DNA of 64,000 bases from Clostridium sp. (GTDB lineage: Bacteria; Bacillota; Clostridia; Clostridiales; Clostridiaceae), in contig JARLHR010000241.1 of the NCBI GenBank assembly GCA_031292145.1, positions 106,601 to 170,600 on the forward strand, written 5' to 3'. Position 1 is the first letter of the stretch; the number at the start of each line of letters is the position of its first letter. The notes under the pieces were generated by a model, which worked only from the letters and a program-made list of their open reading frames with translations, was not told the DNA's origin and searched no databases. Both the position numbers and the translations under genes were made by a program. Shown here in pieces: positions 35,062 to 44,002 of this stretch.

Positions 35062-36771
35062 TTATGTTATTTCATAATAAAATTTGAATTCCATTATAAC
35101 TTCCTTATTTTCCTTATGAGTTACTAATCCAAGCCTATATATACTTACCACTTCATTGTAGTGATTAGTTACTTCTTCTTTTTCTATAAAGTAATCAAAC
35201 ATGTTACAATCATATGCTAAAATGATATTTCCTTTTCTTCCCCTCCAAATAATCTCTCCATTTTTAATTCCTTCTGGTTTTATATAGCTTATAAATCCTT
35301 CATTTACTTGAGCAATATCTTCACTTAAAACCGAATCTTCTATAGTCAGTATAGATTTATGATTTTCAAACTTTGCTTTTCTATAAAAATTCTTTATTTT
35401 TACTGAAGGATAAACTGGAGATAATTCTAAATTAAATTCTATATAATCACTATTAATCTCATGCTTAATAATGGTACTTCTTATGTCTCCTTCTTCTTGC
35501 TCACAATTATTTACAAATGGAACAGAATGCCAATATGATCTTGTATGATTATAAGTATATCTCTCGCATCCAAAGTATCCTTTTGTATATGCTCCTGCAC
35601 CTAAATCTGTTAAAATTATTTCTCCATCTATAGCTGCAACAAAGCTTCCAACATCATTATGATTATGAGGTTCATTGTTGCTGCCTCCCTTTATAGCAAA
35701 AAATAACTTATCCTTCCTATGAACCGCCCATTTAGCATCTTGAAAGTAACACGAATCATTTGTTAATTCCTTGTTTAATATTTCTTCGCTTGTCCACCAT
35801 AAATTTCTACTTACATGTGCCCATCTATAACAATGATCAAAATCAAAAGAACTAATTTCTTTTATCAATGGCACCTTTATGTTGTACTTGTTATACAAAT
35901 ATGACAATAATCCTGATGGTAAAGTCATATTAGGAGGCACATCAGAAAAAGGTAAAAATACTTTTTCTGAAATTTGAATACTTTGCGGAAAATTAGCTAT
36001 AGCTGTAATTTTATCATTGTGTTCCTGATTATCTTCTGGATACATTTCATTTTTCAAAGCCTTATAATACATATAATATCCAAATCCATAAGACCAGTAT
36101 CCTATCCCCTCTAAAGTTGCTCCATCATCACCAAATCCGCTAATATAACATTCTAATGCTTTTTCAACCTTATTTAATACTAATTTTTGCTTTTCTTCCT
36201 TTTCTATCAGCAGAGCTGTTATTCCAATACATCCACCACAAACTGCACTCCAATTATGAGTAGCTGTTTCCCAATCCCACTTTTTATTTATAAAAGGATT
36301 TATAACTCTGTCCTCAATTTGTTTCTTAATATTATTGAATAATAATAAATCTATCTTGTCTTTATGAATTATAATAATTTCACTTAAAGTTTGTGCTGTT
36401 TCTGCTGAAAAAAGATCTACTACCTTTGCTGGCTCACTTCCAAAATCATCTTCCCCATATGACAAATGTGCTGCTAAACACCAGCTAAATTCATTAGATA
36501 TTGTCCATAATAGTTCTTGAAAATAATCTATAGCTTCTTTTGAACTGTTCCATTGCAGATATAACCCTAAGGCAGTTAATTGTTTTCTTCTTTCAAAATA
36601 TACCGTTTCAAACTCCTTTCGACTTCCATTCTTACAAAAATTCACATAAGAACTATAAGGTATTTGTGGTATATTTTCCTTTAGTATAACCTTTACATAA
36701 TCCTCAATTTGATTCATCAATGGTGATCTAACCGTATTCCATCCTATTGTCTTATGAAAATATTCTTTCAT
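35062..36771 (-). CDS. Heparinase II/III-like polysaccharide lyase
   Basis: This 569-residue protein has an N-terminal alpha-toroid of about 330 residues (WETATHNWSAVCGGCIGITA) and a C-terminal beta-sandwich of the heparinase II/III type (NEPHNHNDVGSFVAAIDGE, then LTDLGAGAYTKGYFGCERY). HNHND supplies the family's catalytic or metal-binding histidine region. Such enzymes cleave uronate-containing polysaccharides by beta-elimination. No signal peptide is visible, suggesting action on imported oligosaccharides. GGGGGAG precedes the ATG. It is paired with GH88 downstream. Its stop codon lies inside the flank duplication of repeat B1. Confidence 0.85.
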   Translation of the reverse strand: MKEYFHKTIGWNTVRSPLMNQIEDYVKVILKENIPQIPYSSYVNFCKNGSRKEFETVYFERRKQLTALGLYLQWNSSKEAIDYFQELLWTISNEFSWCLAAHLSYGEDDFGSEPAKVVDLFSAETAQTLSEIIIIHKDKIDLLLFNNIKKQIEDRVINPFINKKWDWETATHNWSAVCGGCIGITALLIEKEEKQKLVLNKVEKALECYISGFGDDGATLEGIGYWSYGFGYYMYYKALKNEMYPEDNQEHNDKITAIANFPQSIQISEKVFLPFSDVPPNMTLPSGLLSYLYNKYNIKVPLIKEISSFDFDHCYRWAHVSRNLWWTSEEILNKELTNDSCYFQDAKWAVHRKDKLFFAIKGGSNNEPHNHNDVGSFVAAIDGEIILTDLGAGAYTKGYFGCERYTYNHTRSYWHSVPFVNNCEQEEGDIRSTIIKHEINSDYIEFNLELSPVYPSVKIKNFYRKAKFENHKSILTIEDSVLSEDIAQVNEGFISYIKPEGIKNGEIIWRGRKGNIILAYDCNMFDYFIEKEEVTNHYNEVVSIYRLGLVTHKENKEVIMEFKFYYEIT

Positions 36772-36967
36772 GTTTAAATATTTCTCCCCCGTAAATCTTT
36801 AGGAATATATAAGTCTTTAACTTGTATAACCATTTTCATTTAATATCTCTACCATCTCATTAGCTATTAATTGACATTGTATTTTTTTATATTTGTTCAT
36901 ACTATTAAAACTCCGATACTATATGATTTTAATTCAAATGTTAAATTTTTTCAATTTTTATTGAATT

Positions 36968-37006
36968 TAGCCTTATCAAATATATGAAATATACTTGATA
37001 AGGCTA
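36968..37006 (-). terminator. Terminator of the GH51-DUF6171 operon
   Basis: TAGCCTTATCAA (36968-36979) pairs with TTGATAAGGCTA (36995-37006), 9 bases past the DUF6171 stop. The rest of the gap to 36772 holds no gene I can support. Confidence 0.75.
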
Positions 37007-37014
37007 CAGCTAAT

Positions 37015-37269
37015 CTACCAAAATTTTTCTATATTAGGACAATAATTTTTCTTAACAGCTGCCCGCATTTCAACAAAGCAACCACAAATTTTGCACATAC
37101 CATTAATTAAATTATTGCACTCTCTACATATATCCAGTCTTTTTTTATATTCTTCATCTTCTGTTTTAATGTGCTTATCTAAATTTTCAATATATTCTTG
37201 TAAATGCTTATATTCTTTTTCTTCAAATAGTTCATCTAATAAACATCGTCTACAAAATCTTTGACTCAT
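37015..37269 (-). CDS. DUF6171 cysteine-rich small protein
   Basis: This 84-residue protein has eight cysteines in zinc-ribbon-like spacing (C6 and C9; C48 and C51; C59, C62 and C64; C77), separated by a charged helix (residues 15-45). It resembles the DUF6171 family known from clostridia. Its ATG is one base after the GH51 stop (TAATATG), so translation is coupled. Function unknown: metal binding is likely, and a nucleic-acid or protein-binding role is possible. Confidence 0.75.
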   Translation of the reverse strand: MSQRFCRRCLLDELFEEKEYKHLQEYIENLDKHIKTEDEEYKKRLDICRECNNLINGMCKICGCFVEMRAAVKKNYCPNIEKFW

Positions 37270-37270
37270 A

Positions 37271-38749
37271 TTATTCTATAACAAAGTGAATTACACTACA
37301 TTTAGGAATCTTAAAGTCAATTCCTTTATTTGTAATTGTGAATTCTTTAAATTCTTCTGGTTTTACTACTTCTGGTTCATCAAAAGTATTATAAGCACCC
37401 ATTTCGCTTGTTAAAATAGTAGCTTTCACAGCTTTAATTTCTTTTTCTACGAAGATTCCTTCAATATCATAAGCATCAGAAATAGATAAGTTATTTATGG
37501 TAACATTAATTCTGCCTTCTTTATCTACAGATACTGATTCATGTAAATTAGGAACTTTATTTTCTTCTTCAATTCCAATATTTTCAGTATCTATATGACT
37601 TTCAACAAGCGTTGCATCTTGGTGGTTTTTATACATATTAAATACATGATAAGTTGGAGTTAATACCATTTTTTCTCCTTCTGTTAAAATAACAGATTGA
37701 AGTACATTTACAATTTGGGCAATATTGGCCATCTTAACTCTATCACAATTTTTATTGAAGATATTTAAGTTAATACCTGCAACTAATGCATCTCTCATAG
37801 TGTTTTGTTGATATAAGAATCCTGGGTTAGTTCCAACTTCAACATCAAACCAAGTTCCCCATTCATCAACTATTAATCCAACTTTCTTTTCTGGGTCATA
37901 TTGATTCATTATAGCACTGTGTCTATAAATTAATTCTTCCATTTTTAATGTCTTCTTAAGAGTTGTATACCAATCTTTTTCAGTAAATACAGTTGCAGCT
38001 CCTTTTTCTTCCCAGCAAGGTCCTGTAACTGTATAATAATGAAGAGATAATCCATCCATAAAGTTACCTGCAACCTTCATTACCTCCTCAGTCCAATTAT
38101 AATCATCTGAATTTGATCCACAAGCTATTTTATAAAGTTTATTATCAGCATAATTTCTGCAGAACGTTTGATATCTTCTATATTCATTAGCGTAATATTC
38201 TGGTGTCATATTACCACCACAACCCCAGTTTTCATTACCAACACCAAAATATTTTACTTTCCAAGCTTCTTCATGACCATTCTTCTTTCTAATGTCAGCC
38301 ATTGGAGAAACTCCTTCAAATGTTAGGTATTCAACCCATTCAGACATTTCTTGAACAGTTCCACTTCCTACATTCCCATTAATGTATGGTTCACATTCAA
38401 GTTGTCTACACAATTCCATAAATTCGTGAGTACCAAAACTATTATCCTCTACTACTCCACCCCAGTTAGTATTAATCATTTTTTTACGATTTTCATTTTC
38501 TCCAATTCCATCTTTCCAATGATATTCATCAGCAAAGCATCCACCTGGCCAACGAAGCACTGGTATCTTTATTTCTTTTAATGCTTGTACTACATCGTTT
38601 CTCATGCCATTAGTGTTAGGAATTTTTGAGTTTTCACCTACATATAATCCTTCATATATACATCTTCCTAAATGTTCTGAAAAATGCCCATAGATTTCCT
38701 TATTAATTTTATCTTTTTTATTATGCACATTCACAAATAACTTGCTCAT
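37271..38749 (-). CDS. GH51 alpha-L-arabinofuranosidase (AbfA type)
   Basis: This 492-residue enzyme is the length of intracellular bacterial AbfA. The acid/base E173 is in GVGNENWG and the nucleophile E296 in LIVDEWGTW (E175/E294 in Geobacillus AbfA). [19 protein letters not shown] near residue 65 is the substrate loop. There is no signal peptide. It releases arabinose from arabinan or arabinogalactan oligosaccharides in the cytoplasm. AAGGGAGG precedes the ATG, and a strong promoter lies upstream at 38811-38839. Confidence 0.93.
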   Translation of the reverse strand: MSKLFVNVHNKKDKINKEIYGHFSEHLGRCIYEGLYVGENSKIPNTNGMRNDVVQALKEIKIPVLRWPGGCFADEYHWKDGIGENENRKKMINTNWGGVVEDNSFGTHEFMELCRQLECEPYINGNVGSGTVQEMSEWVEYLTFEGVSPMADIRKKNGHEEAWKVKYFGVGNENWGCGGNMTPEYYANEYRRYQTFCRNYADNKLYKIACGSNSDDYNWTEEVMKVAGNFMDGLSLHYYTVTGPCWEEKGAATVFTEKDWYTTLKKTLKMEELIYRHSAIMNQYDPEKKVGLIVDEWGTWFDVEVGTNPGFLYQQNTMRDALVAGINLNIFNKNCDRVKMANIAQIVNVLQSVILTEGEKMVLTPTYHVFNMYKNHQDATLVESHIDTENIGIEEENKVPNLHESVSVDKEGRINVTINNLSISDAYDIEGIFVEKEIKAVKATILTSEMGAYNTFDEPEVVKPEEFKEFTITNKGIDFKIPKCSVIHFVIE

Positions 38750-38810
38750 AATATCCTCCCTTTATTTAAGTAAATACTTTAATATTTAAGTTTTTATTTA
38801 ATTTATTCAT

Positions 38811-38839
38811 AATATAACATTTTACTTTACTACAGTCAA
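38811..38839 (-). promoter_or_regulatory. Consensus-like promoter of the GH51 gene
   Basis: On the minus strand TTGACT (complement of 38834-38839), a 17-base spacer and TATATT (complement of 38811-38816) lie about 60 bases before the GH51 start codon. No clear operator overlaps it. Confidence 0.65.
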
Positions 38840-38987
38840 ACGTTTTCTTAAAAATTGTAAAAGGTTCCAAATGATAATTTTTTCTCTATAATTTTAATAT
38901 TAATTTTTGCTTTTCTTTAAACTTTAGGTATATAATTACTATTAAATATAAGCAGAATATTTCGCTTAAAACATAGGAGGATTTTCA

Positions 38988-39632
38988 ATGGATCGTACCA
39001 TATCCCTGCGTGAAAGACTAGAAAATAAAACTTTTAAAGAAAAATTAGATTATATATGGACTTACTATAAACTTCATATATTAGGCACTTTAATACTTAT
39101 CTTTTTTGTAGGTTCTTACATATCTGCTCAAATAAATAGGCAAGATGTATATTGTAATATCACATATGTTGGTAATACAATTAATGTCGAAGACTTAACT
39201 CCTGCAAAAGACAAACTTAATGATATCTTGTTACATAATAATAAAAAGTTGGTTATTAATTTTGATTCTATATTTACTGATGATAAGTCAAATGCAGGTC
39301 TCGCTATGACAGAAAAATTACAGGTAAATATTGCAGCGCAGCAAATAGATATTGCAATTGTAAATAAGGAGTTTTTTAATCAAAACTTTTCTTCTGATAT
39401 GTTTTTAAATTTAGAATCACTTAATGGATTTTCTGAACTTCCAATATCAACCCATGAATTGATAAAAAATACTGATAGCAATGGTATTAACGGAACTTAT
39501 GGCATATCTGTTAAGAATTTAAATCTTTTAAATAATATACAATTTGCTAATGACGATGATATTCTTGTAGTAATTTCTAATACCAAACATAGTGATGCTG
39601 TAGTTAATGTATTAAAAACATTCTTAGCTTAA
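38988..39632 (+). CDS. Membrane-anchored protein of unknown function
   Basis: This 214-residue protein sits behind ATAGGAGG. A cytoplasmic stretch (RERLENKTFKEKLDYIWTYY) precedes one transmembrane helix (residues about 28-48). A soluble extracellular domain of about 160 residues follows, rich in alpha/beta alternation. The TFKEKLDYIWTYYKLHI pattern recurs in clostridial hypothetical proteins, and the extracellular half resembles substrate-binding-like folds in its layout only. It is divergent from GH51 and upstream of the ArsR gene. I cannot assign a function. Confidence 0.7.
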   Translation: MDRTISLRERLENKTFKEKLDYIWTYYKLHILGTLILIFFVGSYISAQINRQDVYCNITYVGNTINVEDLTPAKDKLNDILLHNNKKLVINFDSIFTDDKSNAGLAMTEKLQVNIAAQQIDIAIVNKEFFNQNFSSDMFLNLESLNGFSELPISTHELIKNTDSNGINGTYGISVKNLNLLNNIQFANDDDILVVISNTKHSDAVVNVLKTFLA

Positions 39633-39675
39633 AAAAGCTTAACTATATTTTCTGCTATGATACATTTATTATTTA

Positions 39676-39834
39676 GGCACATGAAAATAAATAACAAGTC
39701 CAAAGTTGCCATGAATATTTTTCATCAGGCAAGAAGGTGAATTGCCCTCATAGCGGGCCTATTAGGTAAATTTGCCGACGTAGGATGATGGAAAATAGTC
39801 TGGCAAATGGACTTGTTATTTATTTGATTGTGCC
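39676..39834. repeat. Family B element, copy 2 (159 bp, TTA flanks)
   Basis: It has the same ends and core as copy 1 (GGCACATGAAAATAAATAAC, ATTTTTCATCAGGCAAGAAG, CATAGCGGGCCTATTA, GGATGATGGAAAATAG). Internal stems are changed on both sides: TTGCCA/TGGCAA, and AATTGCCC against GGTAAATT. TTA flanks both ends (39673-39675, 39835-39837). It ends about 20 bases before the ArsR start, so it lies in that gene's leader. Confidence 0.85.
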
Positions 39835-39855
39835 TTACATGGAAAGGATAAATTT

Positions 39856-40779
39856 ATGCTACATTTTGAATCAATGAAAGATGCTAGTGAAATGTTTAAA
39901 GCGCTAAGCGCCCCTATGCGTCTAAGAATAATGGAAATTTTATATGACGATGGTGATAAAAACTTAAATGACTTAGCTAATATGCTTGATTTAACTAACA
40001 GTGCCATCTCACTTCATATAAAAAAGTTAGAGGAAGTTGGTTTAATAGAAATTCATACAATGTCTGGAAAACGTGGCTCTATGAAGATTTGTAAGCCACT
40101 TCATGATATGATGATAATTGACTTACTTCCTAAAAAAATAGATATTTCTTCATATCAAGATGAAATTGGAATAGGTTATTATTCTAATTGTCAAATAACA
40201 GCTACTTGTGGTATATCAACTAAAGATAATATTATTGGTGAATTTGATGATCCGCGTTATTTTTTATTTCCAGAGCACTTCGGAGCATCTGTTCTTTGGT
40301 TTACTACTGGATTTATAGAGTATAATTTGCCAAATCGTTTAACTGCTGGGCAAAAATTAACAGAGCTTCAACTTTCTTTTGAAATTTCATCTGAAAGTCC
40401 TGGTTACAATGAAGATTATCCATCTGATATTCATTTTTCTATTAATAATATTGACTTGGGATATTGGGTAAGTCCTGGAGATTTTGGTGCTAGACGTGGA
40501 CGATTGACTCCTGCTTGGTGGCCTGAAATGTGTAATCAATATGGAAGACTTAAGACTTTGTCAATTAACAAAAATGGAACATTTATTGATGGTGGATATC
40601 AAATTTCTGAAACTACAATTGATGACCTTAACTTAGATTACACCAGCACTATTTCCTTCCGTTTCTCTGTTCCTAAGGACACCAAAAATGTTGGCGGCTT
40701 CACCTTGTTTGGAGAAGGATTTGGAGATTATAATCAATCTATTAAAATGCAGGCCTTCTATGAAATGAAAAAATCATAA
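39856..40779 (+). CDS. ArsR family regulator with a large C-terminal domain
   Basis: This 307-residue protein has GGAAAGG upstream. Residues 8-85 form an ArsR winged helix (MFKALSAPMRLRIMEIL, then DLTNSAISLHIKKLEEVGLI). Ordinary ArsR proteins are about 100-120 residues and bind metals. Here the remaining 200 residues form a separate aromatic-rich, beta-type domain (PGDFGARRGRLTPAWWPEM) with no CxC metal site. Such fused regulators sit next to glycosidase genes, so a carbohydrate-type ligand is plausible. It faces the GH31 gene; the promoter overlaps or follows repeat B2. Confidence 0.8.
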   Translation: MLHFESMKDASEMFKALSAPMRLRIMEILYDDGDKNLNDLANMLDLTNSAISLHIKKLEEVGLIEIHTMSGKRGSMKICKPLHDMMIIDLLPKKIDISSYQDEIGIGYYSNCQITATCGISTKDNIIGEFDDPRYFLFPEHFGASVLWFTTGFIEYNLPNRLTAGQKLTELQLSFEISSESPGYNEDYPSDIHFSINNIDLGYWVSPGDFGARRGRLTPAWWPEMCNQYGRLKTLSINKNGTFIDGGYQISETTIDDLNLDYTSTISFRFSVPKDTKNVGGFTLFGEGFGDYNQSIKMQAFYEMKKS

Positions 40780-40789
40780 CTATTCAATA

Positions 40790-40809
40790 TAAGGCACAAT
40801 CAAATAAAA
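40790..40809. repeat. Solo family B end
   Basis: TAAGGCACAATCAAATAAAA is the inverted right end of the family B elements, including the TAA flank, with no partner end nearby. It is probably the remnant of a lost copy. Confidence 0.6.
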
Positions 40810-40810
40810 T

Positions 40811-40846
40811 ATGTAGTATATTTTAAATGTGAAATATATACTACAT
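40811..40846. terminator. Terminator between ArsR and GH31 genes
   Basis: ATGTAGTATAT pairs with ATATACTACAT, followed by GTTTTAC on the plus strand. The flanking genes converge. Confidence 0.65.
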
Positions 40847-40880
40847 GTTTTACTAGCGTTAATATTTAATTCTTATCACT

Positions 40881-42890
40881 TTAAATTTTACTAATAAGAT
40901 ATTCTTGCTTTCCATCCCTTAAAAATACTGGAATAACTTCTATAGGCGCTTCCGTTGTAATTGTTTGACCACCATTATATATCTTTCCAGTATGTGCGTC
41001 AGTCCAATCAGAGCCTTTAGGAAGATATACATCTCTTGATGTAGCCCCTTCATATATTATTGGAGCAATTAATATATCTGCTCCATATAAATATTCATCA
41101 TTAATATCCCAAACATTTTCGTCATTTGGGAATTCAAAGAAAAGTGGCCTCATAATTGGGGCACCATTTTCATGAGCTTCTTTCATTAATTCTCTCGTAT
41201 AATCTCTTAACGTTTCACGCAATTCCATATATTTAACTAATATCTTATAAGCTTCATCTCCAAAACTCCATACCTCATTATTTCCACCAGTAAATAATGC
41301 ATTGCTGCCATCTTTTCTAATAACTTCAGCACCTGGTGCACGATCTCCATGTAATCTCATTACTGGACAAAACGCCCCCCATTGAAACCATCTGATTAAT
41401 AATTCTCGGAATTTAGGATCATCAGGATTTCCTCCCGAAAAACCGCCAATATCTGTTGTCCACCAAGGAATTCCTGCAATACCCATATGTAAGCCGGCAA
41501 CAATTTGCTTTCTGAAATCCTCATAAGAAGAATGAATATCTCCTGACCATACTAATGCACCATACCTTTGGCTTCCTGCCCATGCACATCGAACTAAATT
41601 TACAATATTTTCTTGGCCTTCTTCCTTCATTCCTTCATAAAAGGTTTTTGAATAATGTTGTGGATAAACATTCCCTATTTGAGCATTTGGTCCTAATGCA
41701 TATCTATAGTTTTCAAAATCATATACATCATATTCTGGTTCAGCTTCATCTAGCCAAAATATCTTAATTCCATAATCATAGTAGTTCTTTTTACATTTTG
41801 ACCATACATACTTTCTTGCTTTAGGATTTGTTGCATCATAAAAAATACTAGCTGGGAGCCAACCCATCATTGCAACATCAACCCCCTTTTCAACTTTAAT
41901 CAAGTATCCTTTTTGCTGCATTTCTTCATAATTTTCGCTATGACGATCAATTTGCGGCCATACAGATACCATTAATTCAATCCCTAATTCTTTTAATTCA
42001 TCTACCATTGCTTTTGGATCTGGAAAAAATTCTTCTTCAAATCTAAAATCCCCTTGTTTGGGCCAATGGAAAAAATCAATTACAATCACATCTATTGGAA
42101 GCTTTCTTTTCTTATATTCTCTTGCTACATTTAACAGCTGCTCTTGATTATAATATCTCAATTTACATTGCCAGAAGCCTAGACCATATTCAGGCATCAT
42201 TGGAACTGTACCTACAGCTTTTCCATAAGCCATTTCTATTTCTGCTGGTGAGTCTCCTGCTGTAATCCAATAATCTAATTGTTTAGTACTTTCAGCAAAC
42301 CATTCTGTTATGTTTTTAGCAAAATTAACTTTTCCAATAGCTGGATTATGCCATAAGAAGCCATATCCTTTACTTGAAAATAAAAATGGAACACTAGCTT
42401 GAGAATTACGATGAGCTAATTCTAAAGTTGAACCTTTCAAATCAAAGGTTTCTTGTTGATATTGACCCATTCCATATATTTTTTCATTGTCATTTCCTTC
42501 AAAAGAAACTATTAACTTGTGATCTCCTCCAATAATAGGCTTAAATGCTCTTGCTTGAAGTTTTAAAGCTCCACCACGGCTAATTTCTTTTAATAATAAT
42601 TCACCTTTTTCATTATAAAAGGAAATCCTTCCTGGAGTTTCCCATCTTGAATGATTTATAATTGCAGTTATTTTACCATTTTCAATTGTGGCAGTTTGTG
42701 TTTCCTTATCAATTTCTATTTTAGCTTTTACATCACTGCTGTTAGGTAATAATGCGTAATCAGTATCTATTATTTCTCCCATCATTCTAGATCTAACACG
42801 TAAACTGTTTTCTCCCCATGCTTCAATTTGTAAAGTTTCACCGTTATTTTCAAAAATCAACTTACCCTCTTCTATGAAATAAAAATCCAT
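40881..42890 (-). CDS. GH31 family alpha-glycosidase (alpha-xylosidase/alpha-glucosidase type)
   Basis: This 669-residue enzyme has an N-terminal beta-sandwich (1-220), a TIM barrel with the nucleophile D381 in IFWLDEAEPEYD and the acid/base D451 in LVWSGDIHSSY, and C-terminal sandwich domains. GIAGIPWWTTDIGGFSGG is a conserved subsite block. It is cytoplasmic, with no signal peptide. GH31 covers alpha-glucosidases, alpha-xylosidases and some alpha-galactosidases, so the exact sugar is open. GAAGGGAG precedes the ATG. Confidence 0.9.
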   Translation of the reverse strand: MDFYFIEEGKLIFENNGETLQIEAWGENSLRVRSRMMGEIIDTDYALLPNSSDVKAKIEIDKETQTATIENGKITAIINHSRWETPGRISFYNEKGELLLKEISRGGALKLQARAFKPIIGGDHKLIVSFEGNDNEKIYGMGQYQQETFDLKGSTLELAHRNSQASVPFLFSSKGYGFLWHNPAIGKVNFAKNITEWFAESTKQLDYWITAGDSPAEIEMAYGKAVGTVPMMPEYGLGFWQCKLRYYNQEQLLNVAREYKKRKLPIDVIVIDFFHWPKQGDFRFEEEFFPDPKAMVDELKELGIELMVSVWPQIDRHSENYEEMQQKGYLIKVEKGVDVAMMGWLPASIFYDATNPKARKYVWSKCKKNYYDYGIKIFWLDEAEPEYDVYDFENYRYALGPNAQIGNVYPQHYSKTFYEGMKEEGQENIVNLVRCAWAGSQRYGALVWSGDIHSSYEDFRKQIVAGLHMGIAGIPWWTTDIGGFSGGNPDDPKFRELLIRWFQWGAFCPVMRLHGDRAPGAEVIRKDGSNALFTGGNNEVWSFGDEAYKILVKYMELRETLRDYTRELMKEAHENGAPIMRPLFFEFPNDENVWDINDEYLYGADILIAPIIYEGATSRDVYLPKGSDWTDAHTGKIYNGGQTITTEAPIEVIPVFLRDGKQEYLISKI

Positions 42891-43035
42891 TCCAAATTAA
42901 TCTCCCTTCAAAATATATTATTTATATATAATTATAGTGCCTTGTAAACTGTATGATATAATTATAATTGCATAATACTATTAAAATAATGTCATGAAAT
43001 TATTTTAAATATGTTTAACATAAGGAGAAATGAAA

Positions 43036-43944
43036 ATGGCTATCACTAATGAATTAAATAATTCTAATAATCTAAAAGAAATAATCCCACATGGAAATCT
43101 TTTATTTAATCTAGCTGTACACTTAACGGAGCATAAAATTGCAACAGACATAATGTTATATTCACATTGGCATGAAGAATTAGAAATATTATATATAATC
43201 GAAGGAAGCATGTTGCTCCAAATTGATCTACAATCATTTATTGTGAATAAAGGAGATATTATTATAATTCCACCAAATCTAATCCATGGAGCATCACGCT
43301 GCAACAATTCTCCTTGTGAATTTTATGCAATAGTATTTCATCCGTCATTGATCTCTAGCGTTTTTAATGATACTATTCAGCAAAACTATTTAGATCCTTT
43401 TTTTATAAAAACAAGCAAGAACTTTCACTACATTAATAAAAAATCTGAAGAATATGATAACACACTCCAATATGTAACTTCGATAATTGAAACATATTCT
43501 TTAAAATCTTTTGGTTTTGAACTTCTTATTAAAGCTTACATTCTGCAAATGTTTTATAACATAATTCAATTCCATTCAATTGAAAATAATGAATTGAAAA
43601 AGGATGACGTTTTAACCACTGTTCGAATCAAAAAGATTCTTGCTTTTCTAGATGATAATTATCAACAACCATTTTCTTTATCAGATTGGGCCTTAAGTAT
43701 TTCTTTAAGTAAAGAACAATTTTGTAGAATTTTTAAAAAGCATTTATTAAATACGCCTATTGAATATTTAATAAATTATCGAATCTCCAAAGCAGCAGAT
43801 TTGCTTACACACTCTAATCTTCCAATTATAGATATTGCATTTGAAACTGGTTTTGAAAGTGCAAATTATTTTACCATAACATTTAAAAATAAAATGCATG
43901 TCACTCCTAGAGAATATAGAAATAATAATACAAAACTGCAGTAA
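43036..43944 (+). CDS. AraC family regulator
   Basis: This 302-residue protein starts at MAITNELNNSNN. The ATG two codons upstream is too close to AAGGAG, and the chosen one is 8 bases away. The cupin domain has YSHWHEELEILYIIEGSMLL. The double HTH has WALSISLSKEQFCRIFKKHL and IAFETGFESANYFTITFKNK. It is divergent from GH31, which it probably activates. The gene tail forms part of a terminator. Confidence 0.88.
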   Translation: MAITNELNNSNNLKEIIPHGNLLFNLAVHLTEHKIATDIMLYSHWHEELEILYIIEGSMLLQIDLQSFIVNKGDIIIIPPNLIHGASRCNNSPCEFYAIVFHPSLISSVFNDTIQQNYLDPFFIKTSKNFHYINKKSEEYDNTLQYVTSIIETYSLKSFGFELLIKAYILQMFYNIIQFHSIENNELKKDDVLTTVRIKKILAFLDDNYQQPFSLSDWALSISLSKEQFCRIFKKHLLNTPIEYLINYRISKAADLLTHSNLPIIDIAFETGFESANYFTITFKNKMHVTPREYRNNNTKLQ

Positions 43945-43975
43945 TTAAGCTTTTTAATCTGACCTGCAGTTTTTT
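43932..43975. terminator. Terminator between two converging AraC genes
   Basis: AAAACTGCAG pairs with CTGCAGTTTTTT. The left arm covers the last codons and stop of the upstream regulator. Confidence 0.72.
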
Positions 43976-44002
43976 CGTTTTTTTATTTTTATACATGCGC
44001 AG

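Noticed and set aside
38820-38845. CcpA catabolite-repression site near the GH51 promoter
   Set aside because: GTCAAACGTTTTCT matches only the centre of the cre consensus; too weak to call.
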